Below, one piece after another: positions 47,079 through 56,024 of a stretch of 64,000 nucleotides of DNA. Origin of the DNA: Rhizobium croatiense (GTDB lineage Bacteria > Pseudomonadota > Alphaproteobacteria > Rhizobiales > Rhizobiaceae); contig NZ_JAILYJ010000010.1 of NCBI RefSeq assembly GCF_019793465.1, forward strand, positions 124,001-188,000, read 5' to 3'. The notes below the pieces were generated by a model, which did not search any database, was not told where the DNA came from, and was given only the letters and a program-made list of their open reading frames with translations. Each line of letters starts with the position of its first letter. Position 1 is the stretch's first letter. Both the position numbers and the translations under genes were made by a program.

Positions 47079-47195
47079 CGCTTTTTATCGAATACGACGC
47101 GGCGCGTTCAGCTCTCGCTGTTCTTGGGCTTGCCCGAAAAGCGGAGCTTAAAACAGATTGCAATGTCTGCGAGGAAGCCGATTTCCCGGCTCGAA

Positions 47196-47564
47196 TCACG
47201 CGGCGGTTTCGGCAACCTGCCCACTGCTTATGAGCGTGAGAATGGTTTTGACCGCTTCCTTGCCTGCCGGTGAATTCAGCTTGTCGTAACTCAGGGCAAG
47301 CGCATAGGCGTCAGGGCTGAGCTCGATGCGGCTGCCGAATTGCGGCATGTCGGCGCCCTCGAAAAGAACCGAGATCTCGACATCGAGAAAAACCGCGATC
47401 TGGTGCAGTTTGCTGGCGGAAACGCGGTTCGTCCCCTTTTCGTATTTCTGAATCTGCTGGAAGGTCAGTCCAAGGGCTTCACCAAGCTCGAGCTGGGAAA
47501 CCCGGCGAAGGGCGCGAAGCTGTCTTATGTTGCGACCAACGATAATATCAATCGGATCTGGCAC
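47196..47564 (-). CDS. XRE-family helix-turn-helix regulator
   Basis: A 122-residue protein with an N-terminal Cro/CI-type DNA-binding domain (about residues 9-65). It opens with IIVGRNIRQLRALRRVSQLELGEALG, continues with the recognition region LTFQQIQKYEKGTNRVSASKL, then IAVFLDVEISVLF. The C-terminal half has no known domain. This short form is common in rhizobia. A small palindrome, AAACG-GTT-CGTTT (47585-47597), sits just before the start and may be its own operator, which is speculative. Targets are unknown. Confidence 0.85.
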   Translation of the reverse strand: MPDPIDIIVGRNIRQLRALRRVSQLELGEALGLTFQQIQKYEKGTNRVSASKLHQIAVFLDVEISVLFEGADMPQFGSRIELSPDAYALALSYDKLNSPAGKEAVKTILTLISSGQVAETAA

Positions 47565-47962
47565 TACGTCATTCTTTCATACGCAAACGGTTCGTTTACC
47601 ATAGCGTTTCCGCCGCATAACTCAACCCGCTAGTTGCAAAATTCAACCGACTTTTTCTGGGCTTTACGTAACGTCAGTGGCATCGGAAGAATCGGGAGCC
47701 GCTGGTATCCAGGTGGTTTGAAAGCTATGGCGAGGGCTGACGGCGGCCGAGGGTGCGATGCCGGGTCGCTTCGATGCGGTTGTATTTTTTTGGGAATTGC
47801 CGGAAAAACGTACCGTGCAGTTCCGGAATCAGAGCTCATTTACGGGAGCATGCGAAATACCGCCCGGGTATTTTACGCGTGATCCGTGGCAGCCGAGCCG
47901 CAAGCCTTGCTATCGACGCCGCTTCGGCATAGCTGTCAGGCTTCACCAAACCCGGACACGCG
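47565..47962. other. Non-coding gap between the XRE gene and recF
   Basis: About 400 bases with no convincing gene. It holds the AAACG-GTT-CGTTT palindrome near the XRE start and presumably the recF promoter. No terminator or repeat seen. Confidence 0.4.
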
Positions 47963-49087
47963 ATGCCGCACAACGTTTCTCTTTCCCGTCTGAAGCTGAC
48001 AGACTTCCGTAACTATGCGGCAGTGAGCCTCACCCTCGATGGCCGACATGCCGTGCTGACGGGAAACAACGGTGCGGGCAAGACCAATCTCATGGAGGCG
48101 GTCTCGCTGCTTTCGCCGGGGCGGGGGCTTCGCCGCGCCGCCTATGGCGATATTACCCGCGTCGGCGCGGCCGGCGGCTTTTCGATCTTTGCCGCGATTG
48201 ACGGCATGGAGGGCGAAGTCGAGATCGGCACCGGCATTGAGGCGGGGGAGGAGACCACCACCCGCAGGCTGCGGATCAACGGTACCGCGGCAAAAACCGC
48301 CGACGAACTGACAGACCATCTGCGTCTCCTCTGGCTGACACCGGCGATGGACGGGCTCTTTACCGGCTCCTCCTCCGACCGCCGACGCTTTCTCGACCGG
48401 CTGGTGCTGTCGCTCGATCCCGCCCATGGCCGCCGCGCCAACGATTTCGAGCGCGCCATGCGCAGCCGCAACAAATTGCTGGACGAAGGCCGCTTCGATC
48501 CTTCCTGGCTCGCCGGCATCGAGGAGCAGATGGCCAGCCTCGGCATCGCCATGGCGCTCGCCCGACAGGAAATGCTCGGCCTGCTCACCCGGCTGATCGA
48601 GGAAAGGCCGGAGAACTCGCCCTTCCCTTCGGCATCGTTGCAGCTTTCGGGCTTCATGGACGGCCAGTTCTCTCGCCCTTCGGTCGACCTCGAGGACGAC
48701 TATGCGGCGATGCTGGCGGAGAGCCGGTATCGGGACGCCGGCGCGGGGCGCACGCTGGAGGGGCCGCACCGGGCCGATCTCATTGTCCACCACCGCGAAA
48801 AGGCGATGGAGGCGGAGCGTTGCTCGACCGGTGAGCAGAAAGCGCTGCTCGTCGGCCTGGTGCTTGCGCATGCGCGGCTCGTCGGCAATCTCACCGGCCA
48901 TGCGCCGATCCTGCTGCTCGACGAGATCGCCGCGCATCTCGACGAGGGCCGCCGCGCCGCGCTGTTCGATCTCATCGACGGACTCGGCGGCCAGGCCTTC
49001 ATGACGGGCACGGATCAGACAATGTTTTCAGCGCTCGCAGACCGGGCGCAGTTCTTCACCGTTGCCGACGGAAAGGTGTTCGGATGA
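47963..49087 (+). CDS. recF: DNA replication/repair protein RecF
   Basis: SMC-like ATPase that loads RecA at gaps with RecO and RecR. The 374-residue protein has Walker A GNNGAGKT at 34-41, the RecF signature STGEQKALLVGLVLAHARL, and Walker B ILLLDEIAAHLDEGRR. Length and motifs are normal. Its stop overlaps the next gene by 4 bases (ATGA). Here it is not next to dnaN/gyrB, as is usual in rhizobia. recR lies 15 kb away in the same window. Confidence 0.95.
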   Translation: MPHNVSLSRLKLTDFRNYAAVSLTLDGRHAVLTGNNGAGKTNLMEAVSLLSPGRGLRRAAYGDITRVGAAGGFSIFAAIDGMEGEVEIGTGIEAGEETTTRRLRINGTAAKTADELTDHLRLLWLTPAMDGLFTGSSSDRRRFLDRLVLSLDPAHGRRANDFERAMRSRNKLLDEGRFDPSWLAGIEEQMASLGIAMALARQEMLGLLTRLIEERPENSPFPSASLQLSGFMDGQFSRPSVDLEDDYAAMLAESRYRDAGAGRTLEGPHRADLIVHHREKAMEAERCSTGEQKALLVGLVLAHARLVGNLTGHAPILLLDEIAAHLDEGRRAALFDLIDGLGGQAFMTGTDQTMFSALADRAQFFTVADGKVFG

Positions 49088-49908
49088 GGGAGGCGGCTTT
49101 TCCCGACGTCGGGCATCATGATAGCATCGCCGCCATGGAACCGCTCAGCCCCGACGAAATCGCCCGATATCACCGACACATTCTGCTCCCCGAGATCGGC
49201 GGCGCCGGCCAGCAGAGGCTGAAGGCCGCCCGCGTGCTGGTGATCGGCGCCGGCGGCCTTGGAGCGCCGATCCTGCAATATCTGGCCGCCGCCGGTATCG
49301 GCACGCTCGGCATCGTCGATGACGACCGGGTGTCGCTCTCCAACCTGCAGCGGCAGGTGATCCATGATTCCGGCACGATCGGCGAATTGAAAACCGAAAG
49401 TGCTGCGCTCGCCATTGCCCGCCTCAATCCGCATGTGCGGCTGATCCGCTTCGAGGAACGTTTTGGCGCGGAGACCGCCCAGCGGCAGCTCGCCGGCTTC
49501 GACCTGCTGATCGACGGTTCCGACAATTTCGACACGCGTTATGCCGCCGCCGACGCCGCCGAGGCGGCGCAGATTGCGCTTGTCACCGGCGCGGTCGGGC
49601 GTTTCGACGGTTCGCTGACGGTGCTCAAGCCCTATGAGACCGGCGAAGACGGAACACCCAATCCCAGATATCGCGACTTGTTTCCGGAAGCGCCGCCGGC
49701 GGGCCTGATCCCCGCCTGCGCCGAAGCCGGAATCATCGGCGCGCTCACCGGCGTCATCGGCACGATGATGGCGATGGAGGCGATCAAGCTGATCACCGGC
49801 GCCGGCGAACCGCTGATCGGACGGCTGCTGCTTTATGACGCGCTCTCGGCCCGGTTCGACACGATACGCTATAAACGCCGCCCGGAACGGCAAGGGCAGG
49901 CCGTATGA
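49084..49908 (+). CDS. ThiF/MoeB-family adenylyltransferase without the zinc cysteines
   Basis: An E1-like enzyme expected to adenylate the C-terminus of a small sulfur-carrier protein (MoaD or ThiS type). The 274-residue protein has nucleotide-binding GAGGLG at 55-60, the RYHRHILLPEIG opening (29-39), NLQRQVIH (88-94) and SDNFDTRY. In MoeB two Cys pairs hold zinc. Here the first pair is replaced (NPRYRDLFPE at 193-202) and the protein ends before the second. ACAEAG (211-216) is kept. The start could be ATG 49084, coupled to recF, or ATG 49135. The partner carrier is not in this window. Confidence 0.82.
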   Translation: MREAAFPDVGHHDSIAAMEPLSPDEIARYHRHILLPEIGGAGQQRLKAARVLVIGAGGLGAPILQYLAAAGIGTLGIVDDDRVSLSNLQRQVIHDSGTIGELKTESAALAIARLNPHVRLIRFEERFGAETAQRQLAGFDLLIDGSDNFDTRYAAADAAEAAQIALVTGAVGRFDGSLTVLKPYETGEDGTPNPRYRDLFPEAPPAGLIPACAEAGIIGALTGVIGTMMAMEAIKLITGAGEPLIGRLLLYDALSARFDTIRYKRRPERQGQAV

Positions 49909-50393
49909 CGATCATCCGCCTGGATCAGAGCTTTACACGCTGGGACGAACTGCTGGCGCTCATCCTCACCGCCTTCGCCTCGATGAACGGCAGGATCGAT
50001 CCGCCCTCGTCGGCGCTCAAGCTGACAACGGAGTCGCTGGCCGAAAAAGCCGGAACCGAGATCGGTCATGTCGCCATCGAAGACGAAAAGCTGATCGGCT
50101 GCCTGTTCCTGCGGCCGGAGGCCGACTGTCTCTATGTCGGCAAGCTCGCCGTTCTCCCGGAGGCGCAAGGCAGGGGGCTCGGCAAGCGGCTGCTGGCAAC
50201 CGCCGAGGCGACGGCGGCAGCGCTTGGCCTTGCCGCTTTGCGGCTGGAGACGCGCATCGAACTCACCGAGAATCATGCCGTCTTTGGCGCCTGGGGTTTT
50301 TCGACAACCGCCGAGAAGGCACATCCGGGCTTTGCCAGAACGACCTTCGTCGAGATGCGGAAGATGCTTACGGCTCAGGCCCGAATCGTCTGA
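49905..50393 (+). CDS. GNAT-family N-acetyltransferase
   Basis: A 162-residue acetyl-CoA-dependent transferase. The core acetyl-CoA motif reads LYVGKLAVLPEAQGRGLGKRLLATAE (Q-x-x-G-x-G), followed by LGLAALRLETRIELTENHAVFGAWGF, the usual Asn-containing motif B. The substrate cannot be assigned. It overlaps the ThiF-like gene by 4 bases (ATGA), forming a recF-thiF-like-GNAT cluster, and converges with the dehydrogenase gene 7 bases later. Confidence 0.85.
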   Translation: MTIIRLDQSFTRWDELLALILTAFASMNGRIDPPSSALKLTTESLAEKAGTEIGHVAIEDEKLIGCLFLRPEADCLYVGKLAVLPEAQGRGLGKRLLATAEATAAALGLAALRLETRIELTENHAVFGAWGFSTTAEKAHPGFARTTFVEMRKMLTAQARIV

Positions 50394-50400
50394 ACCGGGA

Positions 50401-51402
50401 TCAACGCCCAGGCAGCACCCGGTTCGGCGGCCTGTGGCCGTCGATGAAGGTGCGGATATTGATGATCACCTTGTCGCCCATATCGATGCGGCCTTCGATC
50501 GTCGCCGAGCTCATATGCGGCAGCAGCACGACCTTGCCCTCGTTGGCGAGCTTGACGAGCTTCGGGTTGACGGCCGGTTCGTTTTCGAAGACGTCGAGGC
50601 CGGCGCCGGCGATCTTGCCCTCTCTCAGGCTTTTGATCAGCGCGCTTTCGTCGACCACATCGCCGCGGGCGGTGTTGACGAGATAGGCGGTCGGCTGCAG
50701 CAGCGCCAGGCGACGGGCCGAAATTAGATGGAAGGTTGCCGGCGTCGACGGGCAATTGACCGAGACGATGTCGACGCGGGCGAGCATCTGGTCGAGGCTT
50801 TCCCAATAGGTCGCCTCCAACTCGTCCTCGACGGCCGGATTGACGCGCTTGCGGTTGTGGTAGTGGATCGAAAGGCCGAAAGCCTTGGCGCGGCGTGCGA
50901 CCGCCGTGCCGATGCGACCCATGCCGACGATGCCGATGCGCTTGCCGTGAATGCGCCGGCCGAGCATCCAGGTGGGAGACCAGCCGGCCCACTCGCCGGG
51001 CTTGTCGGTCAGCACCCGCGCCCCTTCGCCGAGCCGTCTCGGCACCGCGAGAATGAGCGCCATCGTCATGTCGGCGGTATCCTCGGTCAGGACGTTCGGC
51101 GTGTTGGTGACGGTGATGCCCTTGCGCGCCGCCGCCTCGACGTCGATATGGTCGGTGCCGTTGGAGAAGCTCGCAATCAGCTTCATCTGCGGGCCGGCCG
51201 CCTCGATCAGCGCCGCGTCGATACGATCGGTGACGGTCGGCACTAGCACGTCGGCGGTCCGGACGGCCGTCATGAGCTCCGGCACGGAGCGCGGCGCGTC
51301 GTCGATGTTCAGCTCGGCATCGAAGAGCTCGCGCATGCGGGTTTCGACGGCATCCGGCAGCTTGCGGGTGATGTAGACCTTCGGTTTTTTCTTCGCTGTC
51401 AT
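50401..51402 (-). CDS. D-2-hydroxyacid dehydrogenase (glyoxylate reductase-like)
   Basis: NAD(P)-dependent reductase of 333 residues, a different subgroup from the one at 1.4-2.3 kb. It has Rossmann GMGRIG (about 169-174) and the catalytic residues Arg in NTARGDVV, Glu in DVFENEPAV and His in LLPHMSSATIEGR. SNGTDHIDVEAAARKGITVTNTP is the standard substrate-domain segment. It is closest in form to GhrB/glyoxylate reductases; the exact substrate is open. It stands alone on the minus strand. Confidence 0.88.
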   Translation of the reverse strand: MTAKKKPKVYITRKLPDAVETRMRELFDAELNIDDAPRSVPELMTAVRTADVLVPTVTDRIDAALIEAAGPQMKLIASFSNGTDHIDVEAAARKGITVTNTPNVLTEDTADMTMALILAVPRRLGEGARVLTDKPGEWAGWSPTWMLGRRIHGKRIGIVGMGRIGTAVARRAKAFGLSIHYHNRKRVNPAVEDELEATYWESLDQMLARVDIVSVNCPSTPATFHLISARRLALLQPTAYLVNTARGDVVDESALIKSLREGKIAGAGLDVFENEPAVNPKLVKLANEGKVVLLPHMSSATIEGRIDMGDKVIINIRTFIDGHRPPNRVLPGR

Positions 51403-51585
51403 GGCTGCCTGGGGTGCCTTGTTCAGAGGTCTTTAACCAAGAGGGGTGATAATTTTCTCATTCCGGGCAATTTCTACCAGACCCGCACGCGAAGACAAAC
51501 AAAACTCGTGGTGCAGCCGGCGAATATCACAACCCGGACAGCGTGCAGGCGGGCCTGCCCGTGAATCGAGCAAACGGATGCCTCC

Positions 51586-52125
51586 ATGCGCAGCAAAGTC
51601 CTGAAGTCCTGCCTCGCCCTCGCGATCGTTCTGGCCGCATCGCTCGGCCCCGTCGAATTTGCCCATGCGCAGGCGGCCAAGGGACCGAGCGGCCTGCCAT
51701 TGCCGCGTTTCGTCACGCTGAAATCCAAGCGTGTCAACCTGCGCATCGGCCCGGGAACCGATTACGCGGTTTCGTGGATGTATCTGAAATCCGGCCTGCC
51801 GGTGGAGATCATCCAGGAGTACGACAACTGGCGTCGCATCCGTGATGCCGACGGCACCGAAGGCTGGGTCAATCAGTCGCTGCTCTCCGGCCAGCGGGCG
51901 GCGATCGCCGCACCCTGGATGAAGACGAAGGGCAAGGGCATCTTCGTCAATCTGCGCCGCGAGGCGCAGCCCTCCGCCTCGATCATCGCCAAGCTGGAAC
52001 CCGGCGTGATGCTGACGATCGGCGAATGCAACGGCGACTGGTGCCGCGCCGAAACCGAGGGCGCCACCGGCTGGGTGGCGCAGTCGGAAATCTGGGGCGC
52101 CTATCCCGGCGAAGCCTTCAAATAA
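51586..52125 (+). CDS. Exported protein with two SH3-like domains
   Basis: 179 residues with a signal peptide (MRSKVLKSCLALAIVLAASLGPVEFAHAQA). Two bacterial SH3 repeats follow: about 42-103 (RVNLRIGPGTDYAVSWMYLKSGLPVEII, WRRIRDADGTEGWVNQSLLS) and about 112-172 (FVNLRREAQPSASIIAKLEPGVML, WCRAETEGATGWVAQSEIWG). Such proteins sit in the periplasm and may bind peptidoglycan. No catalytic domain. Its last 8 bases overlap the end of the convergent adenosine kinase gene. Confidence 0.85.
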   Translation: MRSKVLKSCLALAIVLAASLGPVEFAHAQAAKGPSGLPLPRFVTLKSKRVNLRIGPGTDYAVSWMYLKSGLPVEIIQEYDNWRRIRDADGTEGWVNQSLLSGQRAAIAAPWMKTKGKGIFVNLRREAQPSASIIAKLEPGVMLTIGECNGDWCRAETEGATGWVAQSEIWGAYPGEAFK

Positions 52126-53110
52126 GCCCTGCCTGCTTGGCGGCCTCGTTGAGCGAGGTCATCGGGCGCGGGCCGATCTGCTGGATGACGATGCCGGCCG
52201 CGAGGCAGCCAAGCTTGCCGCAATCTTCCAGGGACCGTCCCTGCGTGTAGCCGTACAGGAAGCCGGAGGCGAAAAGGTCGCCGGCGCCCGTCGTGTCCAC
52301 AACTTCCCTGATCCGGATCGCATCGACGTAATAACGCTCGCGGCCCTTCAGGATGACGGCGCCATTCTCACTCATCGTCACGGCGGCGATCTTGCAGTCC
52401 GCGGCAATCCTGTTCAGCGCCTCTTCGAAGTCTTCGGTCTGGTAAAGCGACAGCGCTTCCTGGCGATTGGCGAAGACAATATCGACCGTGCCGGAGCGCA
52501 TCAGATCGAGGAATTCGCCGCGATAACGGTCGACGCAGAAACTGTCGGACAGCGTCATCGACATTTCGCGGCCGTTTTCATGGGCGATGCGGGCGCAGTC
52601 GCGAATAGCCTCCTTGGCGCGCGGCGGATCCCAGAGATAACCTTCGAAATAGGTGACCTTGGCGTCGGCAACGACATCGGCCTCGACGTCCTCAGGGCCG
52701 AGTTCGACGCAGGCGCCGAGATAGGTATTCATCGACCGTTCGCCATCCTCGGTGACGAAGATCATCGACCGCGCCGTCGGCGGGAAGGTGCCCTTGGGAC
52801 GGGTCTGGTAGTGGACGCCCTGAGCGCGAATGTCGTGGGTGAAAATGTCGCCGAGCTGATCTGCGGCGACATTGCCGAAATAGGCCGCCTTGCCGCCGAG
52901 ATTCGCAACACCGGCCGCCGTATTGCCGGCGCTGCCGCCGGAGGCTTCGAGTGCCGGTCCCATGCGCGAATACAGAAGTTCGGCGCGCTCGGCATCGATG
53001 AGGTTCATCGCCGCCTTGGTGATCTTGTTATCAATGAGGAACTGGTCGTCGCAGCGGGCAATGATATCCACGATCGCGTTGCCGACTGTGAGAACATCGA
53101 ATCTTGTCAT
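52118..53110 (-). CDS. Adenosine kinase-type PfkB sugar kinase
   Basis: A 330-residue ribokinase-fold enzyme predicted to phosphorylate adenosine to AMP. It has PfkB signature 1 (GGSAGNTAAGVANLGGKAAYFG, about 58-79) and the anion-hole/catalytic motif DTTGAGDLFASGF near residue 270 with the base Asp. The opening MTRFDVLTVGNAIVDIIA is usual for the bacterial adenosine kinase branch, although PfkB family members are hard to tell apart. It stands alone on the minus strand and converges with the SH3 gene. Confidence 0.85.
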   Translation of the reverse strand: MTRFDVLTVGNAIVDIIARCDDQFLIDNKITKAAMNLIDAERAELLYSRMGPALEASGGSAGNTAAGVANLGGKAAYFGNVAADQLGDIFTHDIRAQGVHYQTRPKGTFPPTARSMIFVTEDGERSMNTYLGACVELGPEDVEADVVADAKVTYFEGYLWDPPRAKEAIRDCARIAHENGREMSMTLSDSFCVDRYRGEFLDLMRSGTVDIVFANRQEALSLYQTEDFEEALNRIAADCKIAAVTMSENGAVILKGRERYYVDAIRIREVVDTTGAGDLFASGFLYGYTQGRSLEDCGKLGCLAAGIVIQQIGPRPMTSLNEAAKQAGLI

Positions 53111-53269
53111 GAAATGGGGAGTCCCGGATTTGTGATATCAGGGGTTCGGTCTTAGCGAAATTTCCGCGGTTTGGAAGGATAAATGGTGAATGCGTCTCTG
53201 TTCTTCGCAAAAGTGCCGCTTATTCGTCATGTCCCTGTCATTTTCGAAACCTACAAATGCTCGCAAGAA

Positions 53270-53424
53270 GACCGGCATGAGCAGCTTTCAGTTGCAGCCG
53301 GGCGACGAGGGATAATCCCTTCGATCTTACCGGCGCGGTGCTGACCACGGATGAACTGGCAGTCTCGCGATCCGGATATCCGGCAAGGCTGGAGCGGAAA
53401 AGCGGGCCATGCCCGCTTTTTTTG
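53270..53424 (+). ncRNA. Candidate small RNA sharing a 20-mer with the 38.5 kb locus
   Basis: TGACCACGGATGAACTGGCA (53342-53361) is followed 37 bases later by a strong terminator (53399-53423). The same 20-mer precedes a terminator on the minus strand at 38.5 kb. The locus lies in the 418-base gap between adenosine kinase and the AEC transporter. The 5' end is a guess, since no clear promoter stands out. Confidence 0.4.
53399..53423 (+). terminator. Strong intrinsic terminator upstream of the AEC gene
   Basis: 9-bp stem AAAGCGGGC / GCCCGCTTT with a CAT loop, continuing as seven T residues. No protein gene precedes it on this strand for 1.2 kb, which implies a separate short transcript. Confidence 0.8.
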
Positions 53425-53528
53425 CTTTCGGATGCAGTCCATCCGCGGCCGGGCGCCGATTGCGTTTTCAACGCAGGCCTTTTGCTGCTAGATCTCGGAT
53501 ACTCCCTCCCCGCAGAGCATCCTCCCTT

Positions 53529-54475
53529 ATGTCAGCCATCATTCTCGACGTCCTTCCCATCTTCATCCTGATCCTCATCGGCTGGGTAATCGTTCGCAGC
53601 GGCTTGATGGCATCGAATGTCGGCGACGCGCTCAGTGAATTCGTCTTCAAGATCGCCGTGCCGCTGCTGCTCTTCCGCACCATCGCCGAGGCGGATTTCC
53701 ATGGCGCTTCGCCCTTCCGGCTCTGGATCGTCTATTTCTCCGGCGTCGCCATCACCTGGACGGCCGGCCATATCGCCGCCACGCGCCTCTTTAACCGCGA
53801 CGAACGGATCGGCGTGCTGGCCGGCGTTTCCTCGGCCTTCGCCAACAACGTCTTCATCGGGCTGCCGCTCGTCCAGAGGACCGTCGGCGACGAAGGGCTG
53901 GTGGCGTTGTCGATCCTGCTTGCCGTGCATCTGCCCGTGATGATGGTCGCCGGCACGGTGTTGATGGAGCATGCAGAGCGCAAGATCGCCGGCAAGAGCG
54001 ACCGCAGCATGATTTTCGTGCTTCGTCAGATTGCCGTCAATCTCATCCGCAATCCGCTGTGATCGGCCTTGCGGCAGGCATGGCCGTGCATCTTTCCGGC
54101 CTTACCATGACGGCGACGCTGGCGACGGTTGTCAACCAGATCGCCGGCATTGCCGGCCCGGCAGCGCTGATCTCGCTCGGCATGGCATTGGAAAAATACG
54201 GTGTCTCCGGCAATCTCGGCATCGCCAGCGTCACTTCGAGCTTGAAGCTGCTGCTGCTGCCGGGCTGCGTCTGGGCGGCGAGCCGTCTCCTCGGTCTCAG
54301 CCCGGAATGGACGGCGGCGATCGTGCTGACCTCTTCCGTGCCGACAGGCGTGAATGCCTGGCTGATCGCCAATCGGTTCGGCGTCGGCCACAGCCTCGCC
54401 GCCTCGACGATCTCGGTGACAACGGCGCTCGGGGCCATCACCGTGTCGCTCTGGGCCTATTTCCTCGGCGCCTGA
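53529..54475 (+). pseudogene. AEC-family transporter split into two frames
   Basis: A ten-helix auxin-efflux-carrier-type permease, normally about 315 residues. The first frame (53529-54062, 177 aa, MSAIILDVLPIFILILIGW) holds helices 1-5 and stops at TGA after LIRNPL. The second frame (from GTG 54059, 138 aa, MIGLAAGMAVHLSGL) holds the other five. Together they give the family length with nothing missing. Losing a single G in CTG(G)TGATC explains it. The GTGA overlap could also allow coupled translation of two half-proteins. The central loop between helices 5 and 6 is where the break falls. Either a recent mutation or a read error is likely. Confidence 0.75.
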
Positions 54476-54492
54476 GCAGCTCTCGACAACAA

Positions 54493-54515
54493 AAGCCCGG
54501 CTTGCGGCCGGGCTT
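54493..54515. terminator. Bidirectional terminator between the AEC gene and cycM
   Basis: 9-bp stem AAGCCCGGC / GCCGGGCTT with a 5-nt loop. On the minus strand it is followed by TTGTTGT, on the plus strand only by CC. Serves mainly cycM. Confidence 0.7.
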
Positions 54516-54541
54516 CCATGTCGTGCGCGTATGTTGCCGCC

Positions 54542-55105
54542 TTACTGCGTCGCGGCATTCGGATCCGGCAACGGAACCGGCGAATCGGCGAGCGTGTGCA
54601 GGTAGAGGATGACGTTGGCGCGATCCTGATCCTTCGTCAGGCCGGCAAAGCCCATGGCGGTGCCGGGAATGTCCTTCTTCGGCGCCAGAAGGAACTTGTT
54701 CAGAAATTCGAAGGTCCACTTCTCGCTGCCGCCCTTGGAGAAATCCTTCATGGCGGAGGAATAGGCGAAGCCTTCATGCGCGGCGATCGGGCGATCTACG
54801 ACACCAAAGAGGTTAGGACCGACCTTGTTCGGCCCCCCTTTGGTGGCGTCATGACAGGCCTGACACTTCTTGAAGACCGATTCACCGGCCTTGGCATCTG
54901 CAGAAGCGAGCAATTGCGCAATCGGAACGGCAGCGGCCGGCGCAGCTTCGCCACCGGCGGCAGGGGCCTCTTCGGCGACGATCGCGAAACCTTCCTTTTC
55001 CGGCGCTTCGGAATGGAAGATCCCCTCGGACGCGATGGAGACCGACATCAGAACGAAAATCGTTCCGAGCAGCGCCCCCACGGCCGTATTGACGTATGAA
55101 TTCAT
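54542..55105 (-). CDS. cycM: Membrane-anchored cytochrome c (CycM/c552 type)
   Basis: Electron carrier of 187 residues that links the bc1 complex to an aa3-type oxidase. An uncleaved N-terminal anchor (about residues 8-26) is followed by an Ala/Pro/Glu-rich spacer (about 35-65) and a class I cytochrome domain with heme site CQACH at 81-85 and Met ligand in GTAMGF near 151. The start [10 protein letters not shown] at 55105 follows GGGGAG; longer in-frame upstream sequence does not look like the family. It is divergent from kdsB, the usual rhizobial arrangement. Confidence 0.9.
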   Translation of the reverse strand: MNSYVNTAVGALLGTIFVLMSVSIASEGIFHSEAPEKEGFAIVAEEAPAAGGEAAPAAAVPIAQLLASADAKAGESVFKKCQACHDATKGGPNKVGPNLFGVVDRPIAAHEGFAYSSAMKDFSKGGSEKWTFEFLNKFLLAPKKDIPGTAMGFAGLTKDQDRANVILYLHTLADSPVPLPDPNAATQ

Positions 55106-55258
55106 CTGCAATGCTCCCCTTGCAGCCGGCAGACCAGAACCGGACCATCTTGAAATCGCGCGGAACCTATGTCTTTTGACTGATCGTTGCAACTGTCTAA
55201 ATGGTCTTATGCGTGAGACTTTTTGACACTTTTCAGCCCGGAATAGAAGGCCCGAACA

Positions 55259-56014
55259 ATGAGTGATTCAAATTTGGCCGAGGTGCTCGTATTGATCCCG
55301 GCGCGCATGGCCTCCACCCGGCTTCCGGGCAAGCCGCTCGCCGATATTTGCGGACGGCCGATGATCGTGCAGGTGGCGATGCGCGCCAAAGAGGCAGCCA
55401 TTGGCCGCGTGGTCGTCGCCGTCGACGACCAACAGGTGTTCGACGCCGTTTCCGCCGCCGGGTTCGAGGTCGTCATGACCAGCAGGCATCACCAATCGGG
55501 TTCCGACCGGATCTTCGAAGCGCTGACGAAAGTCGATCCTGCCGGCAAGGCGAAATTCATCGTCAACGTTCAGGGCGACCTGCCGACGATCGATCCGGAA
55601 ACCGTGCGCGCGGCCCTGCGCCCGCTCGAGAACGAAGCGGTCGATATCGGCACGCTGACGACCGAAATCGACAATGAGGATGACAAAACCGCGCCGCATA
55701 TTGTCAAGATCGTCGGTTCGCCCGTCTCCGACACCCGCCTGCACGCCCTCTACTTCACGCGCGCGACTGCACCTCACGGCAAGGGGCCGCTCTATCACCA
55801 TATCGGCCTTTATGCGTATCGGCGTGCGGCGCTGGAGCGATTCGTATCGCTCGGTCCATCGACGCTCGAGAAGCGCGAATCGCTGGAGCAGCTGCGGGCG
55901 CTGGAAGCCGGCATGCGCATCGACGTGGAGATCGTTGACACGGTTCCGCTCGGTGTCGATACTCCCGCCGACCTTGAAAAAGCGCGGCGCATCCTCTCCG
56001 CAAAGTCGAACTGA
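55259..56014 (+). CDS. kdsB: 3-deoxy-manno-octulosonate cytidylyltransferase
   Basis: Activates KDO as CMP-KDO for lipopolysaccharide core synthesis, in the cytoplasm. The 251-residue protein has the nucleotide-binding start [21 protein letters not shown], the VVVAVDD stretch, [22 protein letters not shown] (GD motif for metal) and [16 protein letters not shown]. The length is normal. The gap to pheA is 10 bases, so the two are probably one transcript, an arrangement common in rhizobia. Confidence 0.95.
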   Translation: MSDSNLAEVLVLIPARMASTRLPGKPLADICGRPMIVQVAMRAKEAAIGRVVVAVDDQQVFDAVSAAGFEVVMTSRHHQSGSDRIFEALTKVDPAGKAKFIVNVQGDLPTIDPETVRAALRPLENEAVDIGTLTTEIDNEDDKTAPHIVKIVGSPVSDTRLHALYFTRATAPHGKGPLYHHIGLYAYRRAALERFVSLGPSTLEKRESLEQLRALEAGMRIDVEIVDTVPLGVDTPADLEKARRILSAKSN

Positions 56015-56024
56015 CGGAACCATC

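Noticed and set aside
47634..47882. 82-codon frame between the XRE gene and recF
   Set aside because: No ribosome site, no recognisable motif, and composition unlike the flanking genes.
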